Source: Metabacillus bambusae (GTDB taxonomy: Bacteria; Bacillota; Bacilli; Bacillales; Bacillaceae). From it: 56,012 nucleotides of DNA. The notes under the pieces were generated by a model. The model was not told where the DNA came from, ran no database searches, and saw only the letters and a program-made list of their open reading frames with translations. Position numbers and translations under genes: made by a program. This document shows, one piece after another, positions 43,336-52,697 of this stretch (positions are counted from its first letter, which is position 1; each line of letters opens with the position of its first letter). Where the stretch lies: positions 1-56,012 of the forward strand of contig NZ_JAGDEL010000033.1 of the NCBI RefSeq assembly GCF_017497975.1, in the 5' to 3' direction.

Positions 43336-44286
43336 GTGGCCTCAAATTTAGAAGTGAATAAGAACGGTACAATCGGGACAGTCACGAAATCTAAAAAAAC
43401 GTTGAAACAATCAACGAAAGATCATATTTCAGGATATTTATATATTTCTCCATTTTTTATCATTTTTGGTGTGTTTGGTCTATTTCCAATTATTTTTACA
43501 GCTTATATTTCGTTTCATAAATGGAACATTTTAGGCACAAAAGAGTTTGTTGGCTTTAATAACTATCAACTCCTATTTACAGATCCTCTCTTTTGGAAGG
43601 CGTTAGGTAATACATTTAGTATTTGGTTTATATCCACTTTACCCCAATTATTTCTTGCATTAATTTTTGCTTTTATTTTAAATTCTGCCTTACTTAAGGG
43701 AAAAGAATTTTTCCGTTTAGCTGTTTTCTTACCAAATATAACCTCTGTTGTGGCTGTAGCGATTATCTTTGGTGCCATCTTTGGAGAACATTACGGTATT
43801 CTAAACTACCTCCTATCGTTTATAGGTGTTGACCCAATTAACTGGAAGGCTTCCTATTTAGGTACTCATATTGCCATTTCCGCCATGGTAATGTGGAGAT
43901 GGACAGGTTATAACACGATTATTTATTTATCTGCCCTCCAAAGTATTCCAAAAGATTTATATGAGGCAGCTACAATTGATGGTGCGAATAAAATGCAGCA
44001 GTTTTTTTACATAACGATCCCAATGATACGTCCTATGGTGATTTTTACCGTTATTTTATCAACAATTGGCGGAATGCAAATCTTTGCCGAGCCGCTAATG
44101 TTCTCTGGAAACGGAGGAGGAGCATTAGACCAAGGACTTACAATGACTCTCTACTTATATGAAGAAGCATTTGTACGGAACTCATTTGGTTATTCATCAG
44201 CAATTGCTTGGGTACTTTTCCTAATTATTGTTCTTTTCTCTTTAGTCAATCTATTTGTTACAAACCGAATCAAATCTGCTGAATAA
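43336..44286 (+). CDS. Sugar ABC transporter permease (MalF/UgpA type, second locus)
   Basis: The 316-residue product has a charged N-terminal 30 residues, six membrane helices, and the EAA loop LYEAATIDGANKMQQFFYITIP near residue 210. GTG at 43336 (MASNLEVNKN) is chosen because AGGGGG ends 9 bases upstream; a longer frame from 43309 has no ribosome site. It forms the import channel with the next gene, 14 bases away. Confidence 0.92.
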   Translation: MASNLEVNKNGTIGTVTKSKKTLKQSTKDHISGYLYISPFFIIFGVFGLFPIIFTAYISFHKWNILGTKEFVGFNNYQLLFTDPLFWKALGNTFSIWFISTLPQLFLALIFAFILNSALLKGKEFFRLAVFLPNITSVVAVAIIFGAIFGEHYGILNYLLSFIGVDPINWKASYLGTHIAISAMVMWRWTGYNTIIYLSALQSIPKDLYEAATIDGANKMQQFFYITIPMIRPMVIFTVILSTIGGMQIFAEPLMFSGNGGGALDQGLTMTLYLYEEAFVRNSFGYSSAIAWVLFLIIVLFSLVNLFVTNRIKSAE

Positions 44287-44300
44287 GGGTGTGAATTGAA

Positions 44301-45140
44301 ATGAATGAAGTAGGAGTTAAACGGTACAGCCCTGGAAGGATTATTACTTATTTATTGCTGACTGTTATGGCATTTCTATCAATCTTTCCATTTTATTGGA
44401 TGTTTGTTATTGGATCTAACCATACATCTGCAGTCAATAAATTTCCACCAGCAATGTTGCCTGGTATGAATTTTATTGAAAATGCGCAAAAGGTTTTTGT
44501 GAATATCGATTTCTTTAAGGCGATTATGAACTCAGTAATTACGTCTACAACGATTACAGTTTCTGTTCTGTTCTTTTGCTCATTAGCTGGCTTTGCGTTT
44601 GCAAAATTAGAGTTCAAAGGTAAGAACTGGTTGTTCATTTTTATCATTGCGACAATGATGGTACCTTCTCAATTAGGGATCATCCCTTCCTACATGATTG
44701 TTAGTAAATTAGGCTGGATCGATAGTTTAAATGCCGTTATTGTACCAGCAATGGTCAATGCGTTTGGGGTCTTTTGGATGAGACAATATATATCAGCTAC
44801 AATTCCAAATGAACTTTTGGATGCAGGAAGAATGGATGGCTGTTCAAATTTCACGTTATATTGGAAAGTCGTATTGCCGTCTGTACGTCCAGCAATGGCA
44901 ACATTAGGCTTAATTACGTTTATGAACGTATGGAACGATTTTCTTTGGCCACTAGTTGTATTAAAGGATCGAAGCATGCATACGATACAAATTGCCCTAA
45001 GAACATTAAATGGTGCATACTATCAAGATTTTGCGATGATTTTAGCTGGAACATTTATGGCAACCCTTCCGATATTAATTGTATTCCTCATGTTTAGTAA
45101 ACAATTTATCGCAGGGTTAACTGAGGGGTCTATTAAATAA
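44301..45140 (+). CDS. Sugar ABC transporter permease (MalG/UgpE type, second locus)
   Basis: The 279-residue product has six membrane helices and the EAA loop LLDAGRMDGCSNFTLYWKVVLP near residue 180, then NVWNDFLWPLVV and the typical ending KQFIAGLTEGSIK. It completes a CUT1-type importer, again without its own ATPase gene. A terminator follows directly. Confidence 0.92.
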   Translation: MNEVGVKRYSPGRIITYLLLTVMAFLSIFPFYWMFVIGSNHTSAVNKFPPAMLPGMNFIENAQKVFVNIDFFKAIMNSVITSTTITVSVLFFCSLAGFAFAKLEFKGKNWLFIFIIATMMVPSQLGIIPSYMIVSKLGWIDSLNAVIVPAMVNAFGVFWMRQYISATIPNELLDAGRMDGCSNFTLYWKVVLPSVRPAMATLGLITFMNVWNDFLWPLVVLKDRSMHTIQIALRTLNGAYYQDFAMILAGTFMATLPILIVFLMFSKQFIAGLTEGSIK

Positions 45141-45156
45141 TAATAGTGAAGAATTA

Positions 45157-45193
45157 AGGAAAAGAGAGTGTGTTTGCTCTTTTCCTCTTTTAA
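45157..45193 (+). terminator. Terminator between sugar importer and exporter operon
   Basis: AGGAAAAGAG (45157-45166) pairs perfectly with CTCTTTTCCT (45177-45186) around a 10-base loop, with CTTTTAATTT after it. It separates the importer transcript from the exporter operon that starts 50 bases later. Confidence 0.75.
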
Positions 45194-45244
45194 TTTGTGA
45201 GAATAGGAGCTTTGTATTGAAAAATAAATAGGAGGTGACTAGCA

Positions 45245-45916
45245 ATCAATACCGTTGTTGAAATAAAGGATGTTGAAAGAGTATATGGTAGCGGCAATCG
45301 AAAAGTACAAGTATTAAATCAAATTAATCTTTCCATCAAAGAAAATCAACTAATAGCCTTAAAGGGAAGATCTGGTTCTGGAAAAACAACTTTGCTGAAC
45401 CTAATAGGTGCACTAGATCGACCTACAAACGGAGAAATCTATTTTCAAGGGGAGCCTCTTAGCCAGTTAAATACGAAGCAGCAAGCTGAATATCGCAGAA
45501 CGAAGCTTGGCTTTATTTTTCAATCTCATGGACTTGTTCCACTTATGACTGTTGAAGAAAATATTGAATTTGGACTTCGTGTTGCTGGTATACCACGAGA
45601 GGAATGGGATTCAAGAGTTCAAGAGGCCATTGACGTAGTTGGATTAACAAATCGAGCAAAACATCGTCCGTATGAACTTTCCGGCGGTGAGCAGCAAAGG
45701 GTGGCAATTGCACGAGCAATTTCAACTGAACCGCCACTTATTTTAGCGGATGAACCTACAGCTGAATTGAATAGTACAATGGCCTTTCAAATTGTTCAAG
45801 TGTTTAAAAAACTGGTAAACGAGAAAAAAACGACAATGATTTTGACAACACATGACCCAGCTATTATGGAAATGCTGGATAAAGTGTATACATTGGAGGA
45901 TGGAAGTATTGAATGA
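45245..45916 (+). CDS. ABC transporter ATPase (MacB/LolD type); apparent ATC start
   Basis: The 223-residue ATPase has Walker A GRSGSGKTTLLN, the signature ELSGGEQQRVAIARAIS, Walker B LILADEPTAELN and the switch His in LTTHDPAI. In-frame homology begins at NTVVEIKDVERVYGSG, but no ATG, GTG or TTG lies in frame between the upstream TGA and the P-loop. The first codon after a strong AGGAGGTGA at a normal distance is ATC at 45245, so ATC appears to be the start, or an ATG has recently mutated. A TTG at 45392 would remove Walker A and is rejected. It powers the exporter encoded downstream; its stop overlaps the adaptor start. Confidence 0.82.
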   Translation: MNTVVEIKDVERVYGSGNRKVQVLNQINLSIKENQLIALKGRSGSGKTTLLNLIGALDRPTNGEIYFQGEPLSQLNTKQQAEYRRTKLGFIFQSHGLVPLMTVEENIEFGLRVAGIPREEWDSRVQEAIDVVGLTNRAKHRPYELSGGEQQRVAIARAISTEPPLILADEPTAELNSTMAFQIVQVFKKLVNEKKTTMILTTHDPAIMEMLDKVYTLEDGSIE

Positions 45917-46940
45917 AACGAAAGGCTTTCGATTTTTCACAAATTCATGTCTTTCATTGGCTCTACTGATCCCTTTGTCAGCTTGTTCACTACTTCCTAA
46001 AGAGGAACCTGTGCTTGCTCCTCCTTTAGTAGAGCCTGCAAAGATTGAATACGATACTGTTGAAGTGAAAAAAGGCGATGTTATTAAACGTGTAAAAGGC
46101 TTAGGTACATTAACACCTGCAGTAAATCAACCTTTATCTTTTTCACAGTCAGGTAGCCGCTTGAAAAAGGTGAGTGTGAAAAAGGGAGAGATCGTAAAAA
46201 AGGGTCAGCTCATTGCACAATTGGATTCTGGAAGCTTAACAGTTGAATTAGAGTTAGCAGAAATTGAATTAAAGAAGGCAGAAATAAAAGTTAAGCAATT
46301 ACGTGCACAGGCAGCAGATTCATACTCACTTGAATTGGCTCAATTAGATATTGATGGCCTGCAAATCCGAGTTGAAAATCTTAGAAGTGAGCTGGAGAAA
46401 ACAAAAATGACGTCACCTATAAATGGGATCGTTACATTTATTTCCGAAAAAAAAGCAGGGGATGCTATTGAAGCATTTGAATCAATTGTTCATGTTGCCG
46501 ATACATCAAATTTACAACTCGTTTACTCGGCTATCAGTGGTGATGATGTAGTAGATACAAAGGTTGGTATGAAAGCAGAGATTTTGATTAATGGGAAAAC
46601 ACTGACAGGAAAAGTCGTCCAAACACCTTCGGAAGTTCCGATCGAAAAGCTTGAACAGAACCCTGATTTGTATCAACGAAGTATTTTTATGGCCATTGAA
46701 AAGCCACCAAAGGATATAAATGTAGGAGAATCTGCTGATTTTGAAATTATTACTGCGCAGAAAAAGGATGTCCTTATTATTCCAAAGAGTGCCTTAAGAA
46801 CTTTAGTTGGCCGTGATTACGTACAAATATTAGATGGTCAAGCAAAGCGAGAAATTGATATTGAAAAAGGGCTTGTTTCAGCAACTGAGGTTGAAGTTAT
46901 TAGTGGCTTAGAAGTGGGAGACACAGTCATTTTGAAGTAG
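45909..46940 (+). CDS. Lipoprotein adaptor of an ABC exporter (HlyD/MacA/YknX-like)
   Basis: TTG at 45909 overlaps the ATPase stop and lies 9 bases after GGAGG; this gives 343 residues with a lipobox LSAC at C26. The body has split biotinyl-lipoyl-like halves (GSRLKKVSVKKGEIVKKGQLIAQLD and KTKMTSPINGIVTFI), a coiled-coil between them (about 95-150) and beta-barrel and membrane-proximal parts ending LVSATEVEVISGLEVGDTVI. It should link the membrane permease to the wall side in a MacAB-like or YknXYZ-like exporter. Membrane anchoring through a lipid is normal for Gram-positive adaptors. Confidence 0.88.
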   Translation: MNETKGFRFFTNSCLSLALLIPLSACSLLPKEEPVLAPPLVEPAKIEYDTVEVKKGDVIKRVKGLGTLTPAVNQPLSFSQSGSRLKKVSVKKGEIVKKGQLIAQLDSGSLTVELELAEIELKKAEIKVKQLRAQAADSYSLELAQLDIDGLQIRVENLRSELEKTKMTSPINGIVTFISEKKAGDAIEAFESIVHVADTSNLQLVYSAISGDDVVDTKVGMKAEILINGKTLTGKVVQTPSEVPIEKLEQNPDLYQRSIFMAIEKPPKDINVGESADFEIITAQKKDVLIIPKSALRTLVGRDYVQILDGQAKREIDIEKGLVSATEVEVISGLEVGDTVILK

Positions 46941-46956
46941 GAAGAGGTGAGCAAGA

Positions 46957-49782
46957 GTGGCGCTTTTAAAAATAATCATTCAAAAAATGTTGAATAATAA
47001 ATGGTTAACCTGCAGCTTATTCCTTGGGCTTTTAATGACTGTTTCACTTGTCTCAAGTATACCCACCTATACCTCAAGCGTGTTACATAAGCTATTAGTA
47101 AAGGAATTGGAACAACATCAAATTGATAATAAACAATTTCCGGGGGAATTTTCTTTTTTAACAAGCTTTTCAGAAGGGAAAAACTCAGTAGAAGCTACGG
47201 AGGAAATCGAAAGAATAAATGATAGGCTTACTACTGAAGTGAATGTACCGATCCTAACGAATGCGACAGTCTTAAATACGGTTCCTTTCAACATCTATAA
47301 GGAAAACATGACAGAAGCTGATAAGCATGGGAGATTTGTTAGTCTCACAAATATTGAGAAGCATATTACCATTACGGATGGACGACTTCCATCCAAAACT
47401 GAGAATGGGATAATCGAAGTATTAGTACCAGAGAGAACGTTGAAAAAAAGAGGAATTGTCTTAAATAATAAATTACGAGCAGAAGAAGGGAATCAGAAAT
47501 TCTCAGTCATTCCAGTCGGTACATTTCGTGCAAAAGAACAAAATGATCCTTATTGGTCGATTCCACCTGAACGATATACCGATGATTTCGTTGTATTAGA
47601 GGAAACATTTGAAAAAGAGCTTTTAAAAGAAGAGTTTCTCGCATCAGCACGTTTTTATTCAGCTTGGGATTATCATGCCATCGAAAATCAGCATCTCCCC
47701 TCCTTACTTCAGTTAGAGGGAAATGTAAAAGCTGAAATTAGTGATGTGATTGACGCAAATGTAATTGTTAATTTTCCGATTGCAGATATTTTAGCAACAT
47801 ATGAGAAAAAAGAGGAACAGTTAAAGACAATGCTATGGTCCTTAAATGTGCCTGTCCTTGTTATGCTAGCACTCTACCTCTTTATGGTTTCACGCTTAAT
47901 TGTAAATCGACAGCTTAGCGAAATATCTGTTTTATCCAGCCGTGGGGCAACAAGATTGCAAATTATGTTTATCTATTTAATCGAGATTGGAATTCTAGGA
48001 GTCATTGCATTTTTAATAGGTCCACAGATTGGAATGTTAATGTGCAAATTATTAGGTGGGACAAACGGCTTCCTTCAGTTTGTACAAAGAGAGTCCTTAC
48101 CTGTGCGAGTAGGAGCTGAATCATATCTATATGGTGCAATTGCCTTAATAACGTCAGTTTTTATGATTATGATCCCAGTGTATCAAGGATCGAAACAAAG
48201 TATTGTTCATCAAAAACAACTTGCAGCAAAGGCCATGGCAAAAACGAACTGGCTAACACTAATATTAGGACTAATTCTGATTGGAATTTCAAGTTACGGG
48301 CTATATGTATTTAATAATCGGAAGCCAGTAGCAAATCAAGAGTTATTTGTTGATCCGATTTTATTTTTTATTCCAGCTCTATTCATCATTGGGCTCGGGC
48401 TAATTCTGTTACATCTTTACCCGTTTCTATTAGGAACAATATACAAGCTAGGAAAAAAATATTGGAATCTTTCACTTTACAGTACATTTATTCAAGTAAG
48501 TCGCTCCATAAAGCAGTATCAATTTCTAATGCTTTTTCTCATCATGACTATTGGTGTTGGGGTATTTAGCGCAAGTGCAGCAAGAACACTTAATGAAAAC
48601 TTTGAGCAGCAACTTCGCTATGAAAATGGAGCTGACCTTACTATAGATGTGAAGTGGGAAAGTAATGATGTTCATGCAACATCAGAAGTAGTTGCGCCTG
48701 CTGAGACGAATGAATCAACTGGAGCAACAGAAGTAGCAACAGAAACACCTGTATCGCCAGCAAAGGAAATAGTTTATACAGAGCCTTCATTTGAACCATT
48801 TTTACAAATAGAAGAAATCGATCATGCAGCAAAGGTGCTTCGGGTGAATGGTATGAAGGCAGAAGCAAAGGGAAATAGCCTATATTCCTTCGAGGTAATG
48901 GGTATTGAACCGAAGGAATTTGGGCAAACAGCCTGGTTTAAGCCATCCTTACTTCCACATCACTGGTACGAGTATTTAAATTTATTAGCTATAGAACCGA
49001 GCTCGGTATTAATCTCAAGCTCTGTGGCAAAATCACTTGGAGTAAAGGAAGGAGATTACATTAAGCTTGATGGCGATCAGACAAACACGATGGAAGTTGT
49101 CGTGTATGGAATTATTGATTATTGGCCAGGTTATCTCCCGAAAAAAGCTGAAGAGGATGAGGAAGAGCCAGCATTAATCATTGCTAATTTACCTTATATT
49201 CAAAATGCAATGGGGCTAGAACCCTATGAAGTCTGGTTAAAGGTAAAGCCTGATGCATCTAGGGAGACTTTATATGAAAGTTTAAAACAGGCAAATCTTC
49301 CAATCCTAGAAATGAATGATGTTCATCCAGAGTTAGTAGAGTTAAAAAATAGTGCCTTTTTATTAGGATTAAATGGAACACTTTCTCTAGGATTTATCAT
49401 CTCGATTTTAATTGCCTTTATTGGGTTTCTATTATTCTGGGTTTTAACGATTAAGTCGAGGGTCCTTCAATATGGGGTGTATCGAGCAATCGGAATTCCA
49501 CTTCGTAAACTGATAGGAATCCTTTTATATGAACAAGTATTTACATCAGGAATTGCTTGTTTACTAGGTTTAATAATCGGTGGAATGACAAGCGTCCTTT
49601 TCGTACCACTTTTTCATCTCTCAATGGATAACCAGTTACCTTTCCAAGTATTGTTCGATCCAAGTGATGAACAAAAAATATATTTATTTGTTTCGTTCAT
49701 GTTAACAGTAGGCTTATCGATTTTAGTCGTACTAGTGAAAAAAATAAAAATCTATCAAGCAATTAAGTTAGGTGAGGACTAG
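46957..49782 (+). CDS. Large FtsX-type ABC exporter permease
   Basis: The 941-residue product is about twice the size of a MacB-type permease and looks like a duplicated FtsX unit: a first helix (about 16-36), an extracellular domain to about 285, four helices at about 290-415, two more at about 440-500 and one near 520, a second extracellular domain (about 545-800) with a Glu/Thr/Ala-rich low-complexity insert, and three final helices. Such permeases usually move lipids, peptides or antibiotics by mechanotransmission. GTG at 46957 follows GAGGTG. It is flanked by the adaptor and a second ATPase. The substrate is unknown. Confidence 0.88.
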   Translation: MALLKIIIQKMLNNKWLTCSLFLGLLMTVSLVSSIPTYTSSVLHKLLVKELEQHQIDNKQFPGEFSFLTSFSEGKNSVEATEEIERINDRLTTEVNVPILTNATVLNTVPFNIYKENMTEADKHGRFVSLTNIEKHITITDGRLPSKTENGIIEVLVPERTLKKRGIVLNNKLRAEEGNQKFSVIPVGTFRAKEQNDPYWSIPPERYTDDFVVLEETFEKELLKEEFLASARFYSAWDYHAIENQHLPSLLQLEGNVKAEISDVIDANVIVNFPIADILATYEKKEEQLKTMLWSLNVPVLVMLALYLFMVSRLIVNRQLSEISVLSSRGATRLQIMFIYLIEIGILGVIAFLIGPQIGMLMCKLLGGTNGFLQFVQRESLPVRVGAESYLYGAIALITSVFMIMIPVYQGSKQSIVHQKQLAAKAMAKTNWLTLILGLILIGISSYGLYVFNNRKPVANQELFVDPILFFIPALFIIGLGLILLHLYPFLLGTIYKLGKKYWNLSLYSTFIQVSRSIKQYQFLMLFLIMTIGVGVFSASAARTLNENFEQQLRYENGADLTIDVKWESNDVHATSEVVAPAETNESTGATEVATETPVSPAKEIVYTEPSFEPFLQIEEIDHAAKVLRVNGMKAEAKGNSLYSFEVMGIEPKEFGQTAWFKPSLLPHHWYEYLNLLAIEPSSVLISSSVAKSLGVKEGDYIKLDGDQTNTMEVVVYGIIDYWPGYLPKKAEEDEEEPALIIANLPYIQNAMGLEPYEVWLKVKPDASRETLYESLKQANLPILEMNDVHPELVELKNSAFLLGLNGTLSLGFIISILIAFIGFLLFWVLTIKSRVLQYGVYRAIGIPLRKLIGILLYEQVFTSGIACLLGLIIGGMTSVLFVPLFHLSMDNQLPFQVLFDPSDEQKIYLFVSFMLTVGLSILVVLVKKIKIYQAIKLGED

Positions 49783-49783
49783 C

Positions 49784-50668
49784 ATGATACAGTGTAAAGA
49801 TTTAGTTAAAATTTATAAAGTGGATGATGAACATGAAGTCATGGCTCTACAGGGCTTAGATCTTGATGTACAAAAGGGCGAATTAATGGGGATTATCGGT
49901 AGCAGTGGAAGTGGAAAGTCTACACTATTAAACATGCTTGGCGGCTTAGATAGACCTACAGCTGGAAAATGTGTCGTTGATGGCAAAGACCTACTAAGGT
50001 TGCAGCCTAAGGAGCTAGTCAGCTATAAGTTGGAATCAGTTGGCTTTGTTTGGCAAAACAATGCTCGTAACATCATCCCTTATTTAACTGCAATCGAAAA
50101 TGTAGAGCTACCCATGCTATTAAAAGGGCGCCATAAACGGGAAAGAGCAAAAGAATTACTCGAGTTAGTTGGTATGGGACATCGTTTTCATAATAAGTTG
50201 ACCATGCTTTCTGGTGGAGAGCAACAGCGTGTTGCCATTGCCATCTCACTTGCCAACGATCCTAACCTCTTATTAGCTGATGAACCTACAGGAAGTGTAG
50301 ATTCAAAAACAGCAGATGTTATTTTAGGTGTTTTTAGAGAATTAAATCGAAGTCTTCACAAAACAATTGTGATTGTGTCACATGATACGGAATTAACAAA
50401 GAAGCTTGATCGTGTCGTTGCGATTAGAGACGGAAAGACGTCTAGTGAAATTTTGAGAAAATCCTATTATGAAGCTGAAGAACATCTACTAAATGAAAAA
50501 GAGATGAAAGCGGAAGAAACCCATGTAGAGCTTGCTGTCATTGATCGTGCTGGAAGAATTCAAATCCCTCGTGATTATTTAGATTCGATTGAGCTTGGAG
50601 AATCAAACAAGCTGCGAGTTGAGCTAGAAGATGGAAAAATTATGTTGGTGAATCCGAAAAGTTCATGA
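49784..50668 (+). CDS. ABC transporter ATPase with AbrB-like C-terminal tail
   Basis: The 294-residue product has Walker A GSSGSGKSTLLN, signature MLSGGEQQRVAIAIS, Walker B LLLADEPTGSVD and HDTELTKK. The last 50 residues (AVIDRAGRIQIPRDYLDSIE, then LRVELEDGKIMLVNP) form a SpoVT/AbrB-like swapped-hairpin segment, unusual on an ATPase. ATG at 49784 follows GGTGAGG and directly follows the permease stop; the earlier frame start at 49772 lies inside that gene. It could form a heterodimer with the ATPase at 45245 or replace it. The tail may mediate dimerisation or DNA binding; only its resemblance is visible. Confidence 0.88.
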   Translation: MIQCKDLVKIYKVDDEHEVMALQGLDLDVQKGELMGIIGSSGSGKSTLLNMLGGLDRPTAGKCVVDGKDLLRLQPKELVSYKLESVGFVWQNNARNIIPYLTAIENVELPMLLKGRHKRERAKELLELVGMGHRFHNKLTMLSGGEQQRVAIAISLANDPNLLLADEPTGSVDSKTADVILGVFRELNRSLHKTIVIVSHDTELTKKLDRVVAIRDGKTSSEILRKSYYEAEEHLLNEKEMKAEETHVELAVIDRAGRIQIPRDYLDSIELGESNKLRVELEDGKIMLVNPKSS

Positions 50669-50738
50669 TAATGTATTTGTCAGTTATTGTCGAATGGTCG
50701 ATATATTAGAGTAATCGGTTGATATTCTTCTCATTCTG

Positions 50739-50787
50739 GACAATAAAATGAACCAATCCGACAATAAAACGAAATTACGGACAATAA
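50739..50787 (+). repeat. Three short direct repeats (GACAATAA) in the exporter/YesL gap
   Basis: GACAATAA occurs at 50739, 50760 and 50780, nearly 20 bases apart, the first two extended as GACAATAAAAyGAA. This pattern is a dispersed intergenic motif rather than coding sequence. The spacing of about two helical turns would place the copies on one face of the DNA. Confidence 0.5.
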
Positions 50788-50886
50788 GTCATTTCCTTGG
50801 CTAAGCAGTAGTTTGACTCTTGCCGATGGAAAATGAAAAAACGGCTCAATTTGTGCCTGTTTTAAACTAGCATGAGGTGATAAACA

Positions 50887-51480
50887 ATGAATGTAATGAA
50901 TGGTAAATTCACTCGCGTATTGGAACTTCTATCAAACTTTTTTTTATTAAACCTGATTTGGCTGCTAATGTGTCTTCCGATTGTCACGATCTTCCCAGCG
51001 ACAGCAGCGATGTTTGGTGTTGTAAGACAATGGATTTTACATGATGATACAGCTGTATTCACAGTCTTCATGAAATACTTCAAGGAAAATTTTAAACAAA
51101 GCATGGTAATTGGTATCCTCTGGGGGTTCTTTGCATTTATTTTATATATGAACTTTACCCTTATGCTTCAGCTTGGAGCAATGAAATTCATCCTATTACC
51201 TTTCGTAGTTCTATTTAGCGTATTAATGGTTTTTACAACCGTTTATATTTTCCCGGTAATGGTTCATTACAAACTAAAAGTTTTTGGGGTTATTAGAAAT
51301 TCATTTTTATTGTCTATGAGCTTTTTGCCATCTAGTTTACTAGCTACTCTTGTTCTCGTTGGAATGTTTGTTCTGTTTCTATGGCAACCTTTTACGGTTT
51401 TTATCAGCTTTAGTGTAGGAGGTTATCTCATTTTCACACTTTGTAATAAGGTTTTTACGAGGAAAGAAAATTACAACTAG
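50887..51480 (+). CDS. YesL-family (DUF624) membrane protein
   Basis: The 197-residue product has five predicted membrane helices with the YesL pattern: an N-terminal NLIWLLMCLPIVTIFPATAA, a middle loop with WILHDDTAVFTVFMKYFKENF, and a last helix ending in a basic tail. YesL proteins occur almost only in carbohydrate ABC loci of Bacillales and are thought to support their importers. GAGGTGATAAAC precedes the ATG. Its natural partner is the sugar importer at 41912-45140, from which the exporter operon now separates it. Confidence 0.85.
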   Translation: MNVMNGKFTRVLELLSNFFLLNLIWLLMCLPIVTIFPATAAMFGVVRQWILHDDTAVFTVFMKYFKENFKQSMVIGILWGFFAFILYMNFTLMLQLGAMKFILLPFVVLFSVLMVFTTVYIFPVMVHYKLKVFGVIRNSFLLSMSFLPSSLLATLVLVGMFVLFLWQPFTVFISFSVGGYLIFTLCNKVFTRKENYN

Positions 51481-51513
51481 TCTTAAAATCAACAAATCGA
51501 TGGAGGGATTGGT

Positions 51514-52440
51514 ATGAAAAAGATTCATGTAAATGGTTTGGATAAGGACTGTTCGCAAATTGTCCTTGGTTCGATGATGTTCACACCTAGTAATATGGAA
51601 TTTGCATCAGAATTATTAAACGCATATGTGGATGCGGGAGGTAATACAATTGATTTAGCACATATTTACAATAATGGCGAAAGTGAAAAGGCTGTGGGTT
51701 TATGGCTGAAAGAAACGAACCTACGAGACGAAATCGTGATATTAGATAAAGGGGCCCACCCTGATGAAAACGGACCACGTGTTACACCTGAAGCAATTGA
51801 ACAGGATTTGCAAGAGAGCTTACAACGATTACAGGTTGAACATATCGACATCTATATGCTACATCGCGATGATCCTACAATTCCTGTTGAAGTTATAATT
51901 AATGCATTAAATAAACATATTCAAGCTGGACTTGTACAAGCAATTGGTGTCTCAAACTGGACAACAAACCGCATCCAAGAAGCAAACGAATATGCTGAAA
52001 AGAACAATCTAATCGGGTTTGCGGTCAATAGCCCGAACCTCTGCTTAGCCAAAGCAAATGAGCCAAGATGGCCAGGATGTGTATCAGTAGATGAAAAGGA
52101 CAAAAAATGGCACACCAAAAACCAGCTGCCTTTATTTGCGTGGTCATCACAGGCAGGAGGCTTTTTTACAGGGAGATTCACACCTGAAAATCGTGAAAAT
52201 AAAGAAATGGTCCGGGTTTATTATAATGAAGTAAACTGGGAACGCTACCGTCGAGCAGAAAAGCTAGCATGGAAAAAAGGGGTGACGACAAATCAAATAG
52301 CTTTAGCATATGTCTTAAACCAGCCATTTCCAACATGTGCCCTTATCGGACCAAATAATATAGAAGAGTTCCAATCAAGTATAGTAGCAAGCAGTGTAAC
52401 TCTTACTTCGGAAGAAATGAAAGAATTGGAGTCTGATTGA
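51514..52440 (+). CDS. Aldo/keto reductase
   Basis: The 308-residue TIM-barrel oxidoreductase has the full catalytic tetrad: D47, Y52 (IDLAHIYNNGESE), K79 (ILDKGAHP) and H117 (YMLHRDDP). The cofactor-binding C-terminus (TTNQIALAYVLNQPFPTCAL then IGPNNIEEFQSSI) fits NADPH use. It resembles the YcsN-like branch that accompanies sugar and inositol-type loci. GGAGGG precedes the ATG, 33 bases after yesL. In context it probably reduces or oxidises a sugar-derived carbonyl; the substrate is not visible. Confidence 0.9.
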   Translation: MKKIHVNGLDKDCSQIVLGSMMFTPSNMEFASELLNAYVDAGGNTIDLAHIYNNGESEKAVGLWLKETNLRDEIVILDKGAHPDENGPRVTPEAIEQDLQESLQRLQVEHIDIYMLHRDDPTIPVEVIINALNKHIQAGLVQAIGVSNWTTNRIQEANEYAEKNNLIGFAVNSPNLCLAKANEPRWPGCVSVDEKDKKWHTKNQLPLFAWSSQAGGFFTGRFTPENRENKEMVRVYYNEVNWERYRRAEKLAWKKGVTTNQIALAYVLNQPFPTCALIGPNNIEEFQSSIVASSVTLTSEEMKELESD

Positions 52441-52475
52441 ATAACAAAGGAAAAAAACAAATAAAAACAACGATA

Positions 52476-52516
52476 AAAAGCAGTGCAATTCACAAATGGA
52501 ATTGTACTGCTTTTAT
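52476..52516 (+). terminator. Terminator after the aldo/keto reductase
   Basis: AAAAGCAGTGCAATTC pairs with GAATTGTACTGCTTTT (about 52476-52491 and 52499-52514) with one G-U pair and a short loop. It is a strong, possibly bidirectional terminator. Confidence 0.85.
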
Positions 52517-52697
52517 TACTTTTCTAAAATTGTTAAGATTTTTGAGAAAAGTAAACCAGCAGAAAATGAAAAAGCATTAAAGTAAATAATCACAATAGGT
52601 ATCAAGGATTTGAAAAGAGGAGTGAACGTAATCTGTATTCATAAATTTCTTTAACCTGGAAACCATATTATTAAAAAGTGACGTTAGGGGACTAAGT

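Noticed and set aside
45392-45916. TTG at 45392 as the start of the exporter ATPase
   Set aside because: It would remove Walker A, which is encoded intact in frame just upstream.
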